A stretch of DNA of 64,000 bases from Candidatus Peribacteria bacterium (GCA_943357175.1 CALRGE010000003.1:1-64000); one strand, 5' to 3'. Positions 49,429-59,702 are shown, counted from the stretch's first letter. Notes: a model not told the origin generated them from the letters alone. Numbers and translations: made by a program.

Positions 49429-50448
49429 CGCTCTTTTAGAAGCATTTTCCCAAGAATAATTACCTCTAGTTTTTGGAATTTCTCCATAACCCATACTAAC
49501 TTTTTTTACGGCCAAAATTAGTTCTTCTTGTGTTTTTACGAAGAAATTAGAAATGTATAGTTCCCTGTGAACAGAAATGTCAGATAAGATTACAGGAGAT
49601 TTTGCCTTAATTGCCTCCAAAACAGGTAGATCAAAGCCCTCATAATCACTTAAAGCCAATAAAGCTTTTCTATGCTTGAAAAGCCATGATTTTTCTTCTT
49701 CAGAAACTTCATTCAAAATGATTAAATTTGAATATTTTTTTTGTTTAAATATAGAGAATCTTTTATCATTTTTTTTATGACCAGCAATTACAAAATTTAA
49801 GTTAGGAAAAAATTTAGCAAGTTTATAAATCTTTTTTAAACCTTTACGTGGATCAGCAGGGGAAATTGAAAGAAAGAAATCTTTACTAATAATTTTTTTA
49901 GATTTTAGTGGTACTACTGTATTTTTAGAAATTCTAGCACCCTCAAAAGTGACCTCAAAAGGTGGAGCATCAAGTCCAAGTGACGAAGCTGTGCACAAAC
50001 TTGGTACAAGAACACCGGAGCAGAGTTTTTTTAATCTATTATAAGAGAAAAATTTATGCCAAATTCTAGCCTTTAATGACATTGAACCAGGAAATAACTC
50101 AGGAACGAAATCATGAATTGTCATTACAATCGGAATATCACATTTATAAAACGGTCTTCTATCAGGAATCCAAATTAAGTTCGGTTTTCTTTCGAAGTAA
50201 TAATCAGGCAATAATTGAAATGAGAAAATGGATTTTAAATTGAATACAAAATTTGAAATTGGTATGTATCTTACTGATGGGAAAATTTGATGAATCTTTT
50301 CAAATCTTTTTCCTGCCTGATAAAAAAGATCAAATTCAAAATCAGAATTTTTCATCATTTCAATGAGCATTTCTCTAGTATAGACCTTAACCCCACCTTC
50401 AAAATCTTCAAGTAGTGGACGAAGGTCTACTCCAATTTTTGGACGCAT
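49384..50448 (-). CDS. Family 1/4-type glycosyltransferase
   Basis: GVDLRPLLEDFEGGVKVYTREML; FFLSISPADPRKGLKKIYKLAKFF; LSDYEGFDLPVLEAI. Confidence 0.85.
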   Translation of the reverse strand: MRPKIGVDLRPLLEDFEGGVKVYTREMLIEMMKNSDFEFDLFYQAGKRFEKIHQIFPSVRYIPISNFVFNLKSIFSFQLLPDYYFERKPNLIWIPDRRPFYKCDIPIVMTIHDFVPELFPGSMSLKARIWHKFFSYNRLKKLCSGVLVPSLCTASSLGLDAPPFEVTFEGARISKNTVVPLKSKKIISKDFFLSISPADPRKGLKKIYKLAKFFPNLNFVIAGHKKNDKRFSIFKQKKYSNLIILNEVSEEEKSWLFKHRKALLALSDYEGFDLPVLEAIKAKSPVILSDISVHRELYISNFFVKTQEELILAVKKVSMGYGEIPKTRGNYSWENASKRALLFFTRVINNENRK

Positions 50449-50986
50449 ATTCTAAAATGAACAAACAAAAACCTGTAACTAAAGTTGTTAGCAAAACGAT
50501 TCCTAGTAAAATTCTAAAATCAGATCTTTCAGAATCAAGTTCTGAGTATCTAGATAACGCAATTAAATAACCAGCATTTGTTGCAGCATCGTATTCATTA
50601 ATCCTTGATTTTAACAAATTTAAAAATTCTTCAGCTGCTGACGCGTTAAATGAGCTCGGATCGCCGCTCAAATAAAAAATCAAATTTTGTTTTTCTTGTC
50701 TTAATCCGGAATAATCCAAATGATATTTAAGTTTTAAATCAATTTCTTTCGAAAATGAAGGTTCATTAACCCAGCCTAAAACTAAATCTGAAAAATGCTC
50801 GCTTGCACGCTGAATTTCATAAGATGAAGATTCATTTAGCAAAACTTTTTGATTTATACCAATTGTAAGAAAAAGAAGTCCTCGAGAATCAGGTTCTGGT
50901 AAATTATTTACATAAAATAACCCAGCAACAAAAGAAAATAAAACCGCACAAACCAGAATCCAAACGCTTAATTTCTTGATTTTCAT
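50408..50986 (-). CDS. Hypothetical protein with N- and C-terminal TM helices (Wzz-like topology)
   Basis: TM-extracytoplasmic-TM layout between two glycosyltransferase genes. Confidence 0.5.
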   Translation of the reverse strand: MKIKKLSVWILVCAVLFSFVAGLFYVNNLPEPDSRGLLFLTIGINQKVLLNESSSYEIQRASEHFSDLVLGWVNEPSFSKEIDLKLKYHLDYSGLRQEKQNLIFYLSGDPSSFNASAAEEFLNLLKSRINEYDAATNAGYLIALSRYSELDSERSDFRILLGIVLLTTLVTGFCLFILEYASKNWSRPSSTT

Positions 50987-50990
50987 GAGC

Positions 50991-52106
50991 TTAGACTAGC
51001 ATTTTCTTATGTTCTTTCCAAGCTTTCTCAATAAAATGTAATATCTCAACCCTAAATCTAGCAGGAGAAAACTTATTTACACTTTTTACTATTTCATCAG
51101 TATTCCATTCCATTTTTTCAAATTTTTCAATTGCCTTCTTCAAAGCCTCTTCATTTTGCTCATGAAAGAAAATACCTGAAATATTCTCCGTGACACTTTC
51201 CATTGCACCACCTTTAGCATATGCAATAACAGGTATCCCTGAGGCCATTGCTTCAAGTGGAACAATTCCAAAATCTTCAACTTGAGGGAAAATTAGTGCT
51301 TTAGCAGATGAATAAATATTTTTTAAATCTTCATCACTAACTTTTCCTAAAAATTCAATATTTTTCTTTGATTTATTTTTCAAATCTTTAAATTCAGGTC
51401 CATCACCCACAATTTTCAAAGGCAATTTTAATTCATTAAAAACTGAAATCAACAAATCAAACCTCTTATATGGAATCAATCTACCAACGCCCAAGTAATA
51501 ATTTTCACGTTTTTCAGCAGGTCTAAAAAAATCAAAATTAACAGGCGGATATATTACCTTACTATCTCTTTTATAATATTTTTTAATTCTCTTCGAAATG
51601 TATTTTGAATTAGAAATATAAGTATCTACCCTATCCGCAGCAACCCTATCCCATTGTCGAATTCTATGAAGAATTGGTGAATATAAAAATTTCAAAGGTA
51701 AAAAAAATTTGAAATTCTTCTGATAAGAATGCGATTGATCCCAAACATATCGCATCGGTGAATGACAATAAGAAATATGCAGAGTTCCAGGTTTTGTAAT
51801 TATTCCTTTCGAAGCCGAGTGTGAAGATGAAATAACAATATCATATTCAGAAAGATCAATTCTTTCAAAAACGATTGGCATAAATGGTAGATAAAGGCGA
51901 TGAAATCGCCTAGCAAATGGTAAATATTTCAACCATGACTCAACAACATTTCTATCTTTAAAAGCCGCACAATTTTTATCATCATAAAGAGAAGTATAAA
52001 TAGTAGCTTTTGGGAAAAGACGAGAAAGTTCAAAAACAACTCGCTCGGCGCCTGCAAAGACTGTGAGCCAATCACAAACAATAGCTATCTTTAAATCATC
52101 AAGCAT
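50991..52106 (-). CDS. Family 4 glycosyltransferase
   Basis: GAERVVFELSRLFP; YLGVGRLIPYKRFDLLISVF; EDFGIVPLEAMASGIPVIAYAKGGAMESV. Confidence 0.92.
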   Translation of the reverse strand: MLDDLKIAIVCDWLTVFAGAERVVFELSRLFPKATIYTSLYDDKNCAAFKDRNVVESWLKYLPFARRFHRLYLPFMPIVFERIDLSEYDIVISSSHSASKGIITKPGTLHISYCHSPMRYVWDQSHSYQKNFKFFLPLKFLYSPILHRIRQWDRVAADRVDTYISNSKYISKRIKKYYKRDSKVIYPPVNFDFFRPAEKRENYYLGVGRLIPYKRFDLLISVFNELKLPLKIVGDGPEFKDLKNKSKKNIEFLGKVSDEDLKNIYSSAKALIFPQVEDFGIVPLEAMASGIPVIAYAKGGAMESVTENISGIFFHEQNEEALKKAIEKFEKMEWNTDEIVKSVNKFSPARFRVEILHFIEKAWKEHKKMLV

Positions 52107-52117
52107 GAATTTTTTTA

Positions 52118-52489
52118 CTACTGCATTATAGCCAACTTCGCCTCCTCAATACTAGGGAAAGCATTTATTAACTGAGTCAGACCAACAACCTGTAAAATAT
52201 CCAAAATATTTTCTCGAGCCATTGCAATAACAACCTTCCCTCCCATTGCAGAAATTTTACTATACCAATCAGTTAAATAACCAATTGATTTAGAATTCAT
52301 ATATTCAAGTGCAGAGAAATCAAAAATTATATTTAAACCTTGTGGACCTGCTTCAATGAGGGAATATATTTTTTTAGCCTCTTCATCAACATTTGACTCA
52401 TCAAGTTGTCCTACAATATGAACAATTTTCACAACTTTCCCACCTGGCATGTTCGCAACGTCTTCAAATGTAATTTGTACAGCTGTCAT
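52118..52489 (-). CDS. STAS-domain anti-sigma-factor antagonist
   Basis: GLNIIFDFSALEYMNSKSIGYLTDWY with Ser phospho-acceptor region. Confidence 0.85.
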   Translation of the reverse strand: MTAVQITFEDVANMPGGKVVKIVHIVGQLDESNVDEEAKKIYSLIEAGPQGLNIIFDFSALEYMNSKSIGYLTDWYSKISAMGGKVVIAMARENILDILQVVGLTQLINAFPSIEEAKLAIMQ

Positions 52490-52493
52490 AAAT

Positions 52494-53081
52494 TTATTTT
52501 AATACAATATGATTAGTAGTTCCAACAGAGGATACAGTGTCCTCTTCCTTTCGTAAATATTTCTTTATTTTAACTCTTATTCCTCCCCCATCAACATCTT
52601 CAAAAACCAGCTCATCAGTCCATTCAGCAATAATTTTTGGTAAACCTCTACCTCTAAAACCAAGGTATTGACCAGTCATCATTTGTTTTCTTGTTTTCAA
52701 AAGTTCAGTTAGTTGTGCAGCTGTCATTTTTTCCTTTGAGGTACCTGTATCTTCAACAGAAACTGCTAAAGAAATACCTTTTTCACTAAGAAATTTAATC
52801 TTAATATCTTTACCTGGTGCACTACCATGTTCAATTGCATTATTACATAGTTCATCCACAATTGCCTGGAAACGAAACGCCCATTTTTCAGAAAATCCAG
52901 TTAAATTCTGAGTCATATGCAGTGTAAAATCACGAATTCCAGAAATAAAATATGCCTGTGTTGGCAAAATAATTACAATTTCAATAGGTTTTTCAATAAT
53001 AAGTGCAGGATTAGCTAGAGTAGCTTGAGCCTGCTGAGGTGTTTGTTCTAACTGTGTTGTTATAGCTGTATCCATATTCAA
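52494..53081 (-). CDS. RsbW-like serine kinase/ATPase (HATPase_c_2)
   Basis: FQAIVDELCNNAIEHGS N-box; SVEDTGTS; LGFRGRGLPKI. Confidence 0.82.
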   Translation of the reverse strand: MNMDTAITTQLEQTPQQAQATLANPALIIEKPIEIVIILPTQAYFISGIRDFTLHMTQNLTGFSEKWAFRFQAIVDELCNNAIEHGSAPGKDIKIKFLSEKGISLAVSVEDTGTSKEKMTAAQLTELLKTRKQMMTGQYLGFRGRGLPKIIAEWTDELVFEDVDGGGIRVKIKKYLRKEEDTVSSVGTTNHIVLK

Positions 53082-53129
53082 AATTTATCACTAAATTCTA
53101 TCATCTTTTGACCTGAAAGTCAAATGAGC

Positions 53130-53157
53130 TTGCAGATTAAAAATAGATAAGTATAAT
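53130..53157 (+). promoter_or_regulatory. Putative rpsB promoter TTGCAG-16-TATAAT
   Basis: Consensus-like hexamers in the intergenic region upstream of rpsB. Confidence 0.5.
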
Positions 53158-53256
53158 TTCATTACTTTAATTTAGCTGTTTACTTGATTTTGCCATCCTG
53201 ACCTGAAAAGGTTTAAAGCAAAACGTGAAAGTACTCAGTATTTAACCCCAAGGATT

Positions 53257-53952
53257 ATGTCAGATCAAAAGACACAGATGCGAGATATGCTCGCGAATGC
53301 AGTTCATTTTGGACACAAAAGTACAAAGTGGAACCCAAAAATGGCTCCTTACCTTTATGGAGTAAGAGATGGTGTTCATATTTTCGATCTTAACAAAACT
53401 TTTGTTGGATTGATTGAAGCTAAAAACTTCCTAAAATTAGCTTGTTCACAGGGTAAAACTGTTTTAATGGTTAGTACAAAACAACAATGTGCTGATTTGT
53501 TACAATCTCAAGCTGAAGCCTGCAAAATGCCATACGTTACAAAACGTTGGATTCCAGGTTTACTGACAAATTTCAAAACTGTTAAAGCAAGAGTTAAATA
53601 CATGCAAAAGTTAAGAGATGAAAGAGACAACGGTGGCTTTGATAAATATACAAAAAAAGAAGCTCTTGAGTTCGGAAAAGAAATTGAAAAATTGGAATAC
53701 GCCTTGAGTGGTGTGGAACACATGGAAAGAACTCCGGATATCGTTTTCGTTGTAGATGTTTGCAGAGATAAAATCGCTGTAAAAGAAGCAAGAAAAGTAG
53801 GCGCAAAAGTTGTTGCGATTGTTGACTCAAATTCTGATCCAGATGATGTAGACTACATTATTCCTGGTAACGACGATGCAATTAAAGCAATTACATACAT
53901 TGTAAACGAAGTTGCAGGAGCAATTAACGAAGGAAAACTGGCTAAAAAATAA
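53257..53952 (+). CDS. rpsB: 30S ribosomal protein S2
   Basis: ANAVHFGHKSTKWNPKMAPYLYGVRDGVHIFDLNKT. Confidence 0.96.
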   Translation: MSDQKTQMRDMLANAVHFGHKSTKWNPKMAPYLYGVRDGVHIFDLNKTFVGLIEAKNFLKLACSQGKTVLMVSTKQQCADLLQSQAEACKMPYVTKRWIPGLLTNFKTVKARVKYMQKLRDERDNGGFDKYTKKEALEFGKEIEKLEYALSGVEHMERTPDIVFVVDVCRDKIAVKEARKVGAKVVAIVDSNSDPDDVDYIIPGNDDAIKAITYIVNEVAGAINEGKLAKK

Positions 53953-53955
53953 TTC

Positions 53956-54459
53956 ATGACGGATTTAAATCAAATTAGTCAGGAAGAAAAGCAGAACAGA
54001 TTTCTTGATGCCTTAAGTTATGTACCATTTCTATTCATTTTGAATACACTTCAGAATGGAAAAAATGAGGGTGCGATGTGGCATGCAAAAATGGGAGCCC
54101 TTGCAACAGCAATCTTCATGATTCCAGTATTTGTTGCAGCATTTGTATCTGTATTTTTCGGAGGAATGCTATATGGATTCTTCTTTCTATACATTGGCTT
54201 ATCAGCATACAAAGCATGGAATGCTGACAAACTAGATATTCCGGCATTGAGCAAAATAGCGTCAAAAATTCCACTAGAATTAATACTGAAAAAAACGGCT
54301 AAACCAGTAGTTGAAGTTCCAACTTCATCGCAAATTGTTACTACCGCTTCAGCGGAAGCTATAAAAGTTCCAGCTACGCCAGTAGCACCGATTGCTCCCG
54401 TAGCTCCAACAACTCCAATCACAACTACTCAACCAACTAACACTAACCAAACAACATGA
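53956..54459 (+). CDS. Hypothetical membrane protein with Pro/Ala/Thr-rich tail
   Basis: ORF between rpsB and tsf; ATGA overlap with tsf. Confidence 0.7.
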   Translation: MTDLNQISQEEKQNRFLDALSYVPFLFILNTLQNGKNEGAMWHAKMGALATAIFMIPVFVAAFVSVFFGGMLYGFFFLYIGLSAYKAWNADKLDIPALSKIASKIPLELILKKTAKPVVEVPTSSQIVTTASAEAIKVPATPVAPIAPVAPTTPITTTQPTNTNQTT

Positions 54460-55217
54460 CAGTTACATTAGATCAAATTAAAGCACTTAGAGAATTAACA
54501 GGAGTTTCAACAATGTCTTGTAAAAAAGCATTGGAAGAGGCTGAAGGTGATGAAAAATTAGCTATCGAAATATTAAGAAAAAAAGGTGAATCAAAGGCTG
54601 CTGAAAGAACAGACAGAGAAACAAAATTTGGAGTTGTAGTTATTGAAAATGGTGAAGGAAAAGCTGCAATTCTTTCTCTAGGATGTGAAACTGACTTCGT
54701 TGCAAAAAATGAAGATTTCATTAAATCTGCACAAGGTTTAGCTGCAAAACTTTTGAAAGAAGGTGAAAATGCAGATTTCTCAAGCGAAATTTCTGATTTA
54801 AACATCAAAATGGGTGAAAAAATCGAGATTAAAGATAAAAAAATTGTTGAGGGAAAAAATCTTGGTAAATACATTCACTCAAATAATAAAATTGCTGTAT
54901 TGGTATCAATGAATGGTGGTGATGAAGAAACATCAAAAGATATTGCAATGCATATTGCCGCAATGAACCCAAAAGTTTTATCTGCAAAAGAAATTTCTGA
55001 AGATTCAGTGACTAAAGAAAAGGAAATCTGGGCTGAACAATTAAAGAATGAAGGAAAACCAGAAAATATGATTGAGAAAATAATGATGGGAAAAGAGAAA
55101 AAATTCAGAGAAGAAAATGCATTATTAACACAACCTTTCGTTAAAGATCCTTCAAAAACAATCGAATCTCTACTGAACGGAGCCCAAATTGATGGATTCT
55201 GGAGGTTGGAAGCCTAA
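54456..55217 (+). CDS. tsf: Elongation factor Ts
   Basis: [39 protein letters not shown]. Confidence 0.95.
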   Translation: MTVTLDQIKALRELTGVSTMSCKKALEEAEGDEKLAIEILRKKGESKAAERTDRETKFGVVVIENGEGKAAILSLGCETDFVAKNEDFIKSAQGLAAKLLKEGENADFSSEISDLNIKMGEKIEIKDKKIVEGKNLGKYIHSNNKIAVLVSMNGGDEETSKDIAMHIAAMNPKVLSAKEISEDSVTKEKEIWAEQLKNEGKPENMIEKIMMGKEKKFREENALLTQPFVKDPSKTIESLLNGAQIDGFWRLEA

Positions 55218-55227
55218 CTTTTCACAC

Positions 55228-56427
55228 ATGTGGAGTAGCATCGACGAAGCCATTGCAGAAATAAAAAAGGGCAACATGGTTATAGTCGTTGATGACGAAG
55301 ACCGTGAAAATGAAGGTGATTTAATAATGGCAGCTGAACTTTGTAATAAAGAAGATGTTAATTTTATGATGAAAGAAGGGCGCGGCTTAATTTGTGTTCC
55401 ATTAAATGAAGAAATTGCAGAAAGATTAGATCTGAGTCCAATGACAGGTCAAAGAGCAGAAAACGGTAAATGTAATTTTACAGTTTCTGTAGATTATAAA
55501 ATTGACACAAGCACAGGTATATCCGCATCAGATAGAGCAAAAACAATTCGCGCACTTGCGGATGATAAAACAAGCAAATTAGATTTTTTCAAACCAGGAC
55601 ATATATTCCCAATCATCTCAAGAAAAGGAGGAACATTAGTAAGAGCGGGACACACGGAAGCGGCTGTTGATTTGGCGGAGTTGGCCGGTCTAAGTCCGGT
55701 TGGAGTAGTTTGCGAAATTGCAAAAGAAGATGGCGAAATGGCTAGAGTAGATTATTTATTGGAATACTCAAAAAAACATAATCTAAAAATCATCACGATC
55801 AAGGATTTAATTTGTTACAGAAGAAAAAATGAAAAATTAGTTAATCGTGAAGTTGAAACTGAAATTGAAACTGAATATGGAAAATTCACAATTATGGTTT
55901 ACAGCAATAAAATTGATGACAAAGAGCATGTAATCATGAAAATGGGAGATATAGAAAATAAAAAAGATGTTCTTGTTAGAGTCCACTCAGAATGTATGAC
56001 TGGTGATATTTTTAATTCATTGCAATGTGATTGTCATCTACAATTCGAAGCTGCAATGGAAAAAATTTCAAAAGAAGGCATAGGAGTTATGCTTTATTTA
56101 AGACAAGAAGGACGAGGAATTGGTTTAATTAATAAATTAAAAGCTTATAAGCTCCAGAAAGATGGCTACGATACAGTTGAAGCTAACACTATGCTTGGTT
56201 TCAAAGCTGATTTAAGAGAATATGGTCTAGGCGCACAAATTTTAAAAGATTTAGGATTAACTAGCATTCGACTTATGACAAATAATCCTCAAAAAATTGT
56301 GGGCTTGGAAGGACATGGCTTAAGTGTTAGTGAAAGGGTTGAAATTGAGCTAAAGCCAAACGAACACCAACATAAATACTTAAAAACAAAAAAAGATAAG
56401 ATGGGTCACATACTAAACCGTGTCTGA
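55228..56427 (+). CDS. ribBA: Bifunctional DHBP synthase / GTP cyclohydrolase II
   Basis: [64 protein letters not shown]; start moved to ATG 55228. Confidence 0.95.
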   Translation: MWSSIDEAIAEIKKGNMVIVVDDEDRENEGDLIMAAELCNKEDVNFMMKEGRGLICVPLNEEIAERLDLSPMTGQRAENGKCNFTVSVDYKIDTSTGISASDRAKTIRALADDKTSKLDFFKPGHIFPIISRKGGTLVRAGHTEAAVDLAELAGLSPVGVVCEIAKEDGEMARVDYLLEYSKKHNLKIITIKDLICYRRKNEKLVNREVETEIETEYGKFTIMVYSNKIDDKEHVIMKMGDIENKKDVLVRVHSECMTGDIFNSLQCDCHLQFEAAMEKISKEGIGVMLYLRQEGRGIGLINKLKAYKLQKDGYDTVEANTMLGFKADLREYGLGAQILKDLGLTSIRLMTNNPQKIVGLEGHGLSVSERVEIELKPNEHQHKYLKTKKDKMGHILNRV

Positions 56428-57421
56428 AAAACTACTAAATCCAGTCGGGCACATGAGAAGAGCTTTAAGGCTTGCTGAAAAGGGCATGTGCCATGTTTTA
56501 CCGAATCCAATGGTTGGAGCAATCATTGTAAAAAATGGTGAAAGAATTTCCGAAGGATTTCATGAAAAATTTGGAGGAGATCATGCAGAAATTGTAGCTT
56601 TGAAAAACTGTAAAGAATCTATTGAAGGTGCAACTTTATATGTGACATTAGAGCCTTGCTGTCATCAAGGAAAAACCCCTCCATGTACCGAAGCAATCAT
56701 CAAGGCGGGAATTAAAAAAGTTGTAATTGCATCATTAGATCCATCAGATAAAGTAAATGGTAAGGGAATGGAGAAATTAAAAGAAGCTGGTATTGAAATT
56801 GAACTGGGACTTTTAAAAGAAGTTGCAGAAGAATTAAATGAACAGTTTTATACATTTCATAAGAAAAAACGGCCATTTATTTCATTGAAAGCTGCACTTT
56901 CTATTGATGGAAAAATTTCAGTATCAAAAAATGAAAGAATATTTTTAACAGGAGAAAGAGCAAAAAAAATGACAGAAATATTAAGGAGCAGACATCAAGG
57001 AATTTTAGTTGGAAGTGGAACTATAATCACTGATAATCCAAATCTGGGACTTACAATGGTGGAAGGAAAAGAGCCATTAAGAATTATTTTAGGAAAAGAA
57101 TCTAAAATCAAAAACGATTCAAAAATTTTCAGAGATGAGAATTTTTTAATAATAGAAAACTCAAATTTAAAAGAGCTGATGAATCACTGTTATGAAATGG
57201 GAATTTTATCAATTTTAGTTGAAGGTGGGCATGAAATATTTTCTTCTTTTATTAAAGAAAATTTTGTTGATAGATATTACTTCTATCTTGCTCCTCAAAT
57301 TTTAGGTCAAGAGGCACTGGATTTTACAAATATTGAAAGTCCGGTTTCACTAAAGTTTGAATCTGTGCAAAAATTAGGAGCGGATATTTTCATCAGCGCC
57401 GTAAAAAATGAGCATAATTGA
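56420..57421 (+). CDS. ribD: Riboflavin biosynthesis deaminase/reductase RibD
   Basis: [12 protein letters not shown]...[45 protein letters not shown]. Confidence 0.95.
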   Translation: MSEKLLNPVGHMRRALRLAEKGMCHVLPNPMVGAIIVKNGERISEGFHEKFGGDHAEIVALKNCKESIEGATLYVTLEPCCHQGKTPPCTEAIIKAGIKKVVIASLDPSDKVNGKGMEKLKEAGIEIELGLLKEVAEELNEQFYTFHKKKRPFISLKAALSIDGKISVSKNERIFLTGERAKKMTEILRSRHQGILVGSGTIITDNPNLGLTMVEGKEPLRIILGKESKIKNDSKIFRDENFLIIENSNLKELMNHCYEMGILSILVEGGHEIFSSFIKENFVDRYYFYLAPQILGQEALDFTNIESPVSLKFESVQKLGADIFISAVKNEHN

Positions 57422-58145
57422 CTTTCTGATTTATATTCTCAGAAGAATTTTTCTTCCAAATTCCATAAAAACATTGGAGCTACAGATGTTTTTTTTGCTT
57501 AATCGAGATAGAAGAAGAAATCATTTGAGATCACTTTTTTTTCAGGATGATTTAAGTTATGTAGCAAGAAAACACAGCAAAGATATGGCAAAAAAAGATT
57601 ATTTTGAGCATGAAAATAAATTAGGTTATAACCATGCAGATAGGTATAAAATTGAAAGAATAACAGAAGTAACTTCAGGAGAAAATTTAGCAAAAATTGG
57701 TGGCTACCCCTTGCCTGTTCATCGAGCAGAAATCGGATTAATGAATAGCCCAGGCCACAGAGCAAATATATTAAATGAAAGTTACAATTGTGTTGGTATT
57801 GGTATTCATAAATCAGAGAAAAAAGTTTATTATTTCACACAAAATTTTGCTTATAGACCATTGATTTTTCTCGGTAAAATTCCTGAAAAAATTAAAGTAA
57901 ACAAAGGAATCAATCTAATTTTTAAACCTGCAGAAAGAGTATATACGGGTATCTACAGAATAAAATCTGGGAAAAATATTATAAGAGAAAAAAGTTTCAA
58001 TGTACTTGAAGGAAAAAACATTTTAAAAATTCCTTTTTCAGAAACAGGTTTTTACTCAATTGAAATATTCACAAATATAAAAGGCCACAAAGGTTTTAAT
58101 CTATCAAATTCTTTTCAACTGCGTGTAGGTTCGGGATGGTTTTAA
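57408..58145 (+). CDS. CAP/SCP-domain secreted or membrane-anchored protein
   Basis: ARKHSKDMAKKDYFEHEN...SGENLAKIGG...GLMNSPGHRANILNESYNCVGIGI. Confidence 0.9.
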   Translation: MSIIDFLIYILRRIFLPNSIKTLELQMFFLLNRDRRRNHLRSLFFQDDLSYVARKHSKDMAKKDYFEHENKLGYNHADRYKIERITEVTSGENLAKIGGYPLPVHRAEIGLMNSPGHRANILNESYNCVGIGIHKSEKKVYYFTQNFAYRPLIFLGKIPEKIKVNKGINLIFKPAERVYTGIYRIKSGKNIIREKSFNVLEGKNILKIPFSETGFYSIEIFTNIKGHKGFNLSNSFQLRVGSGWF

Positions 58146-59619
58146 GAAAATATGAAATCGCAAAATATACTGCAAAACCTATAATTCCAGGTAGAAACAA
58201 ATTATATAAAATTGAATCTGTAGAGAAAATTTGAATTGTAAGAACTGAAGCTGTCATTATAAAAGTTGAAATTAGAATTTTCAAAATTCTTGTGAAATCA
58301 AAAAATTGAGAGAAACTTGTTCCCATTTTTTTTGAAAGAGAAAAGATCAAAATTAATGCATTAATTGAATTACTTATAATCGCAGAAATTGCTAATGCCC
58401 AAACAGGCACAGAATATAATTGTGTAAGAATTAATCCAATAATCATATTCGCTAAAACGGCAATAAAAGCGCTAAGAACTGGTATTTTGGTATTCTCTAA
58501 TGCATAAAATGCCCTAGCAAAAAGTGGAATGATGCTTTGAGGTAAAGTTGCCCAAATAAAAATTCCTAAAGTTAATGCAGTCAAATTTGCAGAATCTTGA
58601 CTAAATGCACCACCCTTTAAAATAAAATCAACAAGTGGAACTCTAAGCAAATAGACACCCAAAATTGCAGGAATTACCCAAAAAAGAATAAGTGTATTTG
58701 ATTTTTTTATAGTTTCAATAAATTTAGCATTATCACCTGCCTGTTCTGATAATGTAGAAAAAATGGCCATGCTGAGTGAAACCGCAACAACCGCATAAGG
58801 CAGACTTTGTAAATTAATCGTAAAATTTAGAATTGATAAACTTCCAACACCAATCAGAGTTGCAATAGTTGTATCTATTAATATACCAAATTGACCAACT
58901 GATAGACCGAAAATTCTTGGTATACTTAATTTTATAAAATTCCAATATTCTTTACTTTTAGAACGAAAAATAAACTTATATTGAAAATTTAAATTAAATA
59001 TAAATGGAATTTGAATTAAAAAATGTAATGCAGAACCAAGAACGACGCCATAAGAAATTGCTTTCAAGCCATAAGTTCCTGAAAAAACATAAGCTGAAAT
59101 AATAATTGCTAGATTATAAAAAATTGGAGCAAGTGATATTCCAAAAAAAACTTTTTTTGCATTTTGTATACCCTGTAAAACACTGCTTAAACCTAAGAAA
59201 ATTGGTGAAAACAACATGATGCGAGTTAGTTCTATTGAGACTATAAGATCAGCAGGATTTAAACCTGGCGCTAAAAATGGAAGGATATAGGGAGTAAATA
59301 TAAAAAATAATCCGCTAATTATGAGTAGCAATAAAAAAATAGAATTAAAAATCTCACTGGCAAAATCATCAGCATCAGTTTTATTTTTCTGAAGCAATTT
59401 TGCATAGATTGGTACAAATGCAGCAGACATTGCACCAAAAACCAACAAATTATAAATCAAATCAGGTATTCTAAATGCCAAAAAATACGCATCTAATGTA
59501 TTTCCATATACATTAGCAAAAACGTGATCTCTAAGAACACCAAGCAATCTACTTAAAATAGAAGAAAATCCAAGTAAAATTGCTCCGAAACCTACGACAG
59601 AAAGATATTTTTTCTTCAT
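58096..59619 (-). CDS. murJ: MurJ-type lipid II flippase (MVIN family)
   Basis: LSRLLGVLRDHVFANVYG; MSAAFVPIYAKLL; multi-TM; LFARAFYALENTKIP. Confidence 0.92.
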   Translation of the reverse strand: MKKKYLSVVGFGAILLGFSSILSRLLGVLRDHVFANVYGNTLDAYFLAFRIPDLIYNLLVFGAMSAAFVPIYAKLLQKNKTDADDFASEIFNSIFLLLLIISGLFFIFTPYILPFLAPGLNPADLIVSIELTRIMLFSPIFLGLSSVLQGIQNAKKVFFGISLAPIFYNLAIIISAYVFSGTYGLKAISYGVVLGSALHFLIQIPFIFNLNFQYKFIFRSKSKEYWNFIKLSIPRIFGLSVGQFGILIDTTIATLIGVGSLSILNFTINLQSLPYAVVAVSLSMAIFSTLSEQAGDNAKFIETIKKSNTLILFWVIPAILGVYLLRVPLVDFILKGGAFSQDSANLTALTLGIFIWATLPQSIIPLFARAFYALENTKIPVLSAFIAVLANMIIGLILTQLYSVPVWALAISAIISNSINALILIFSLSKKMGTSFSQFFDFTRILKILISTFIMTASVLTIQIFSTDSILYNLFLPGIIGFAVYFAISYFLKTIPNLHAVEKNLID

Positions 59620-59645
59620 TTATACTAAATAATATTTTCAGGTTA

Positions 59646-59681
59646 GATAGCCTTGAAGCTATCAGCTAAATATGTTATAAT
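59646..59681 (+). promoter_or_regulatory. Putative promoter TTGAAG-17-TATAAT with the -35 inside the dyad GATAGC-CTTGAA-GCTATC
   Basis: Hexamers and palindrome read directly, upstream of the GTG start at 59703. Confidence 0.5.
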
Positions 59682-59702
59682 TATGAGATATAAAAATTAA
59701 TT

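Noticed and set aside
54051-54874. Minus-strand ORFs of 123 and 133 aa over the membrane ORF and tsf
   Set aside because: Antisense to coding sequences with good start/stop coupling; the Ala/Thr/Gly-rich stretch mirrors the Pro/Ala tail
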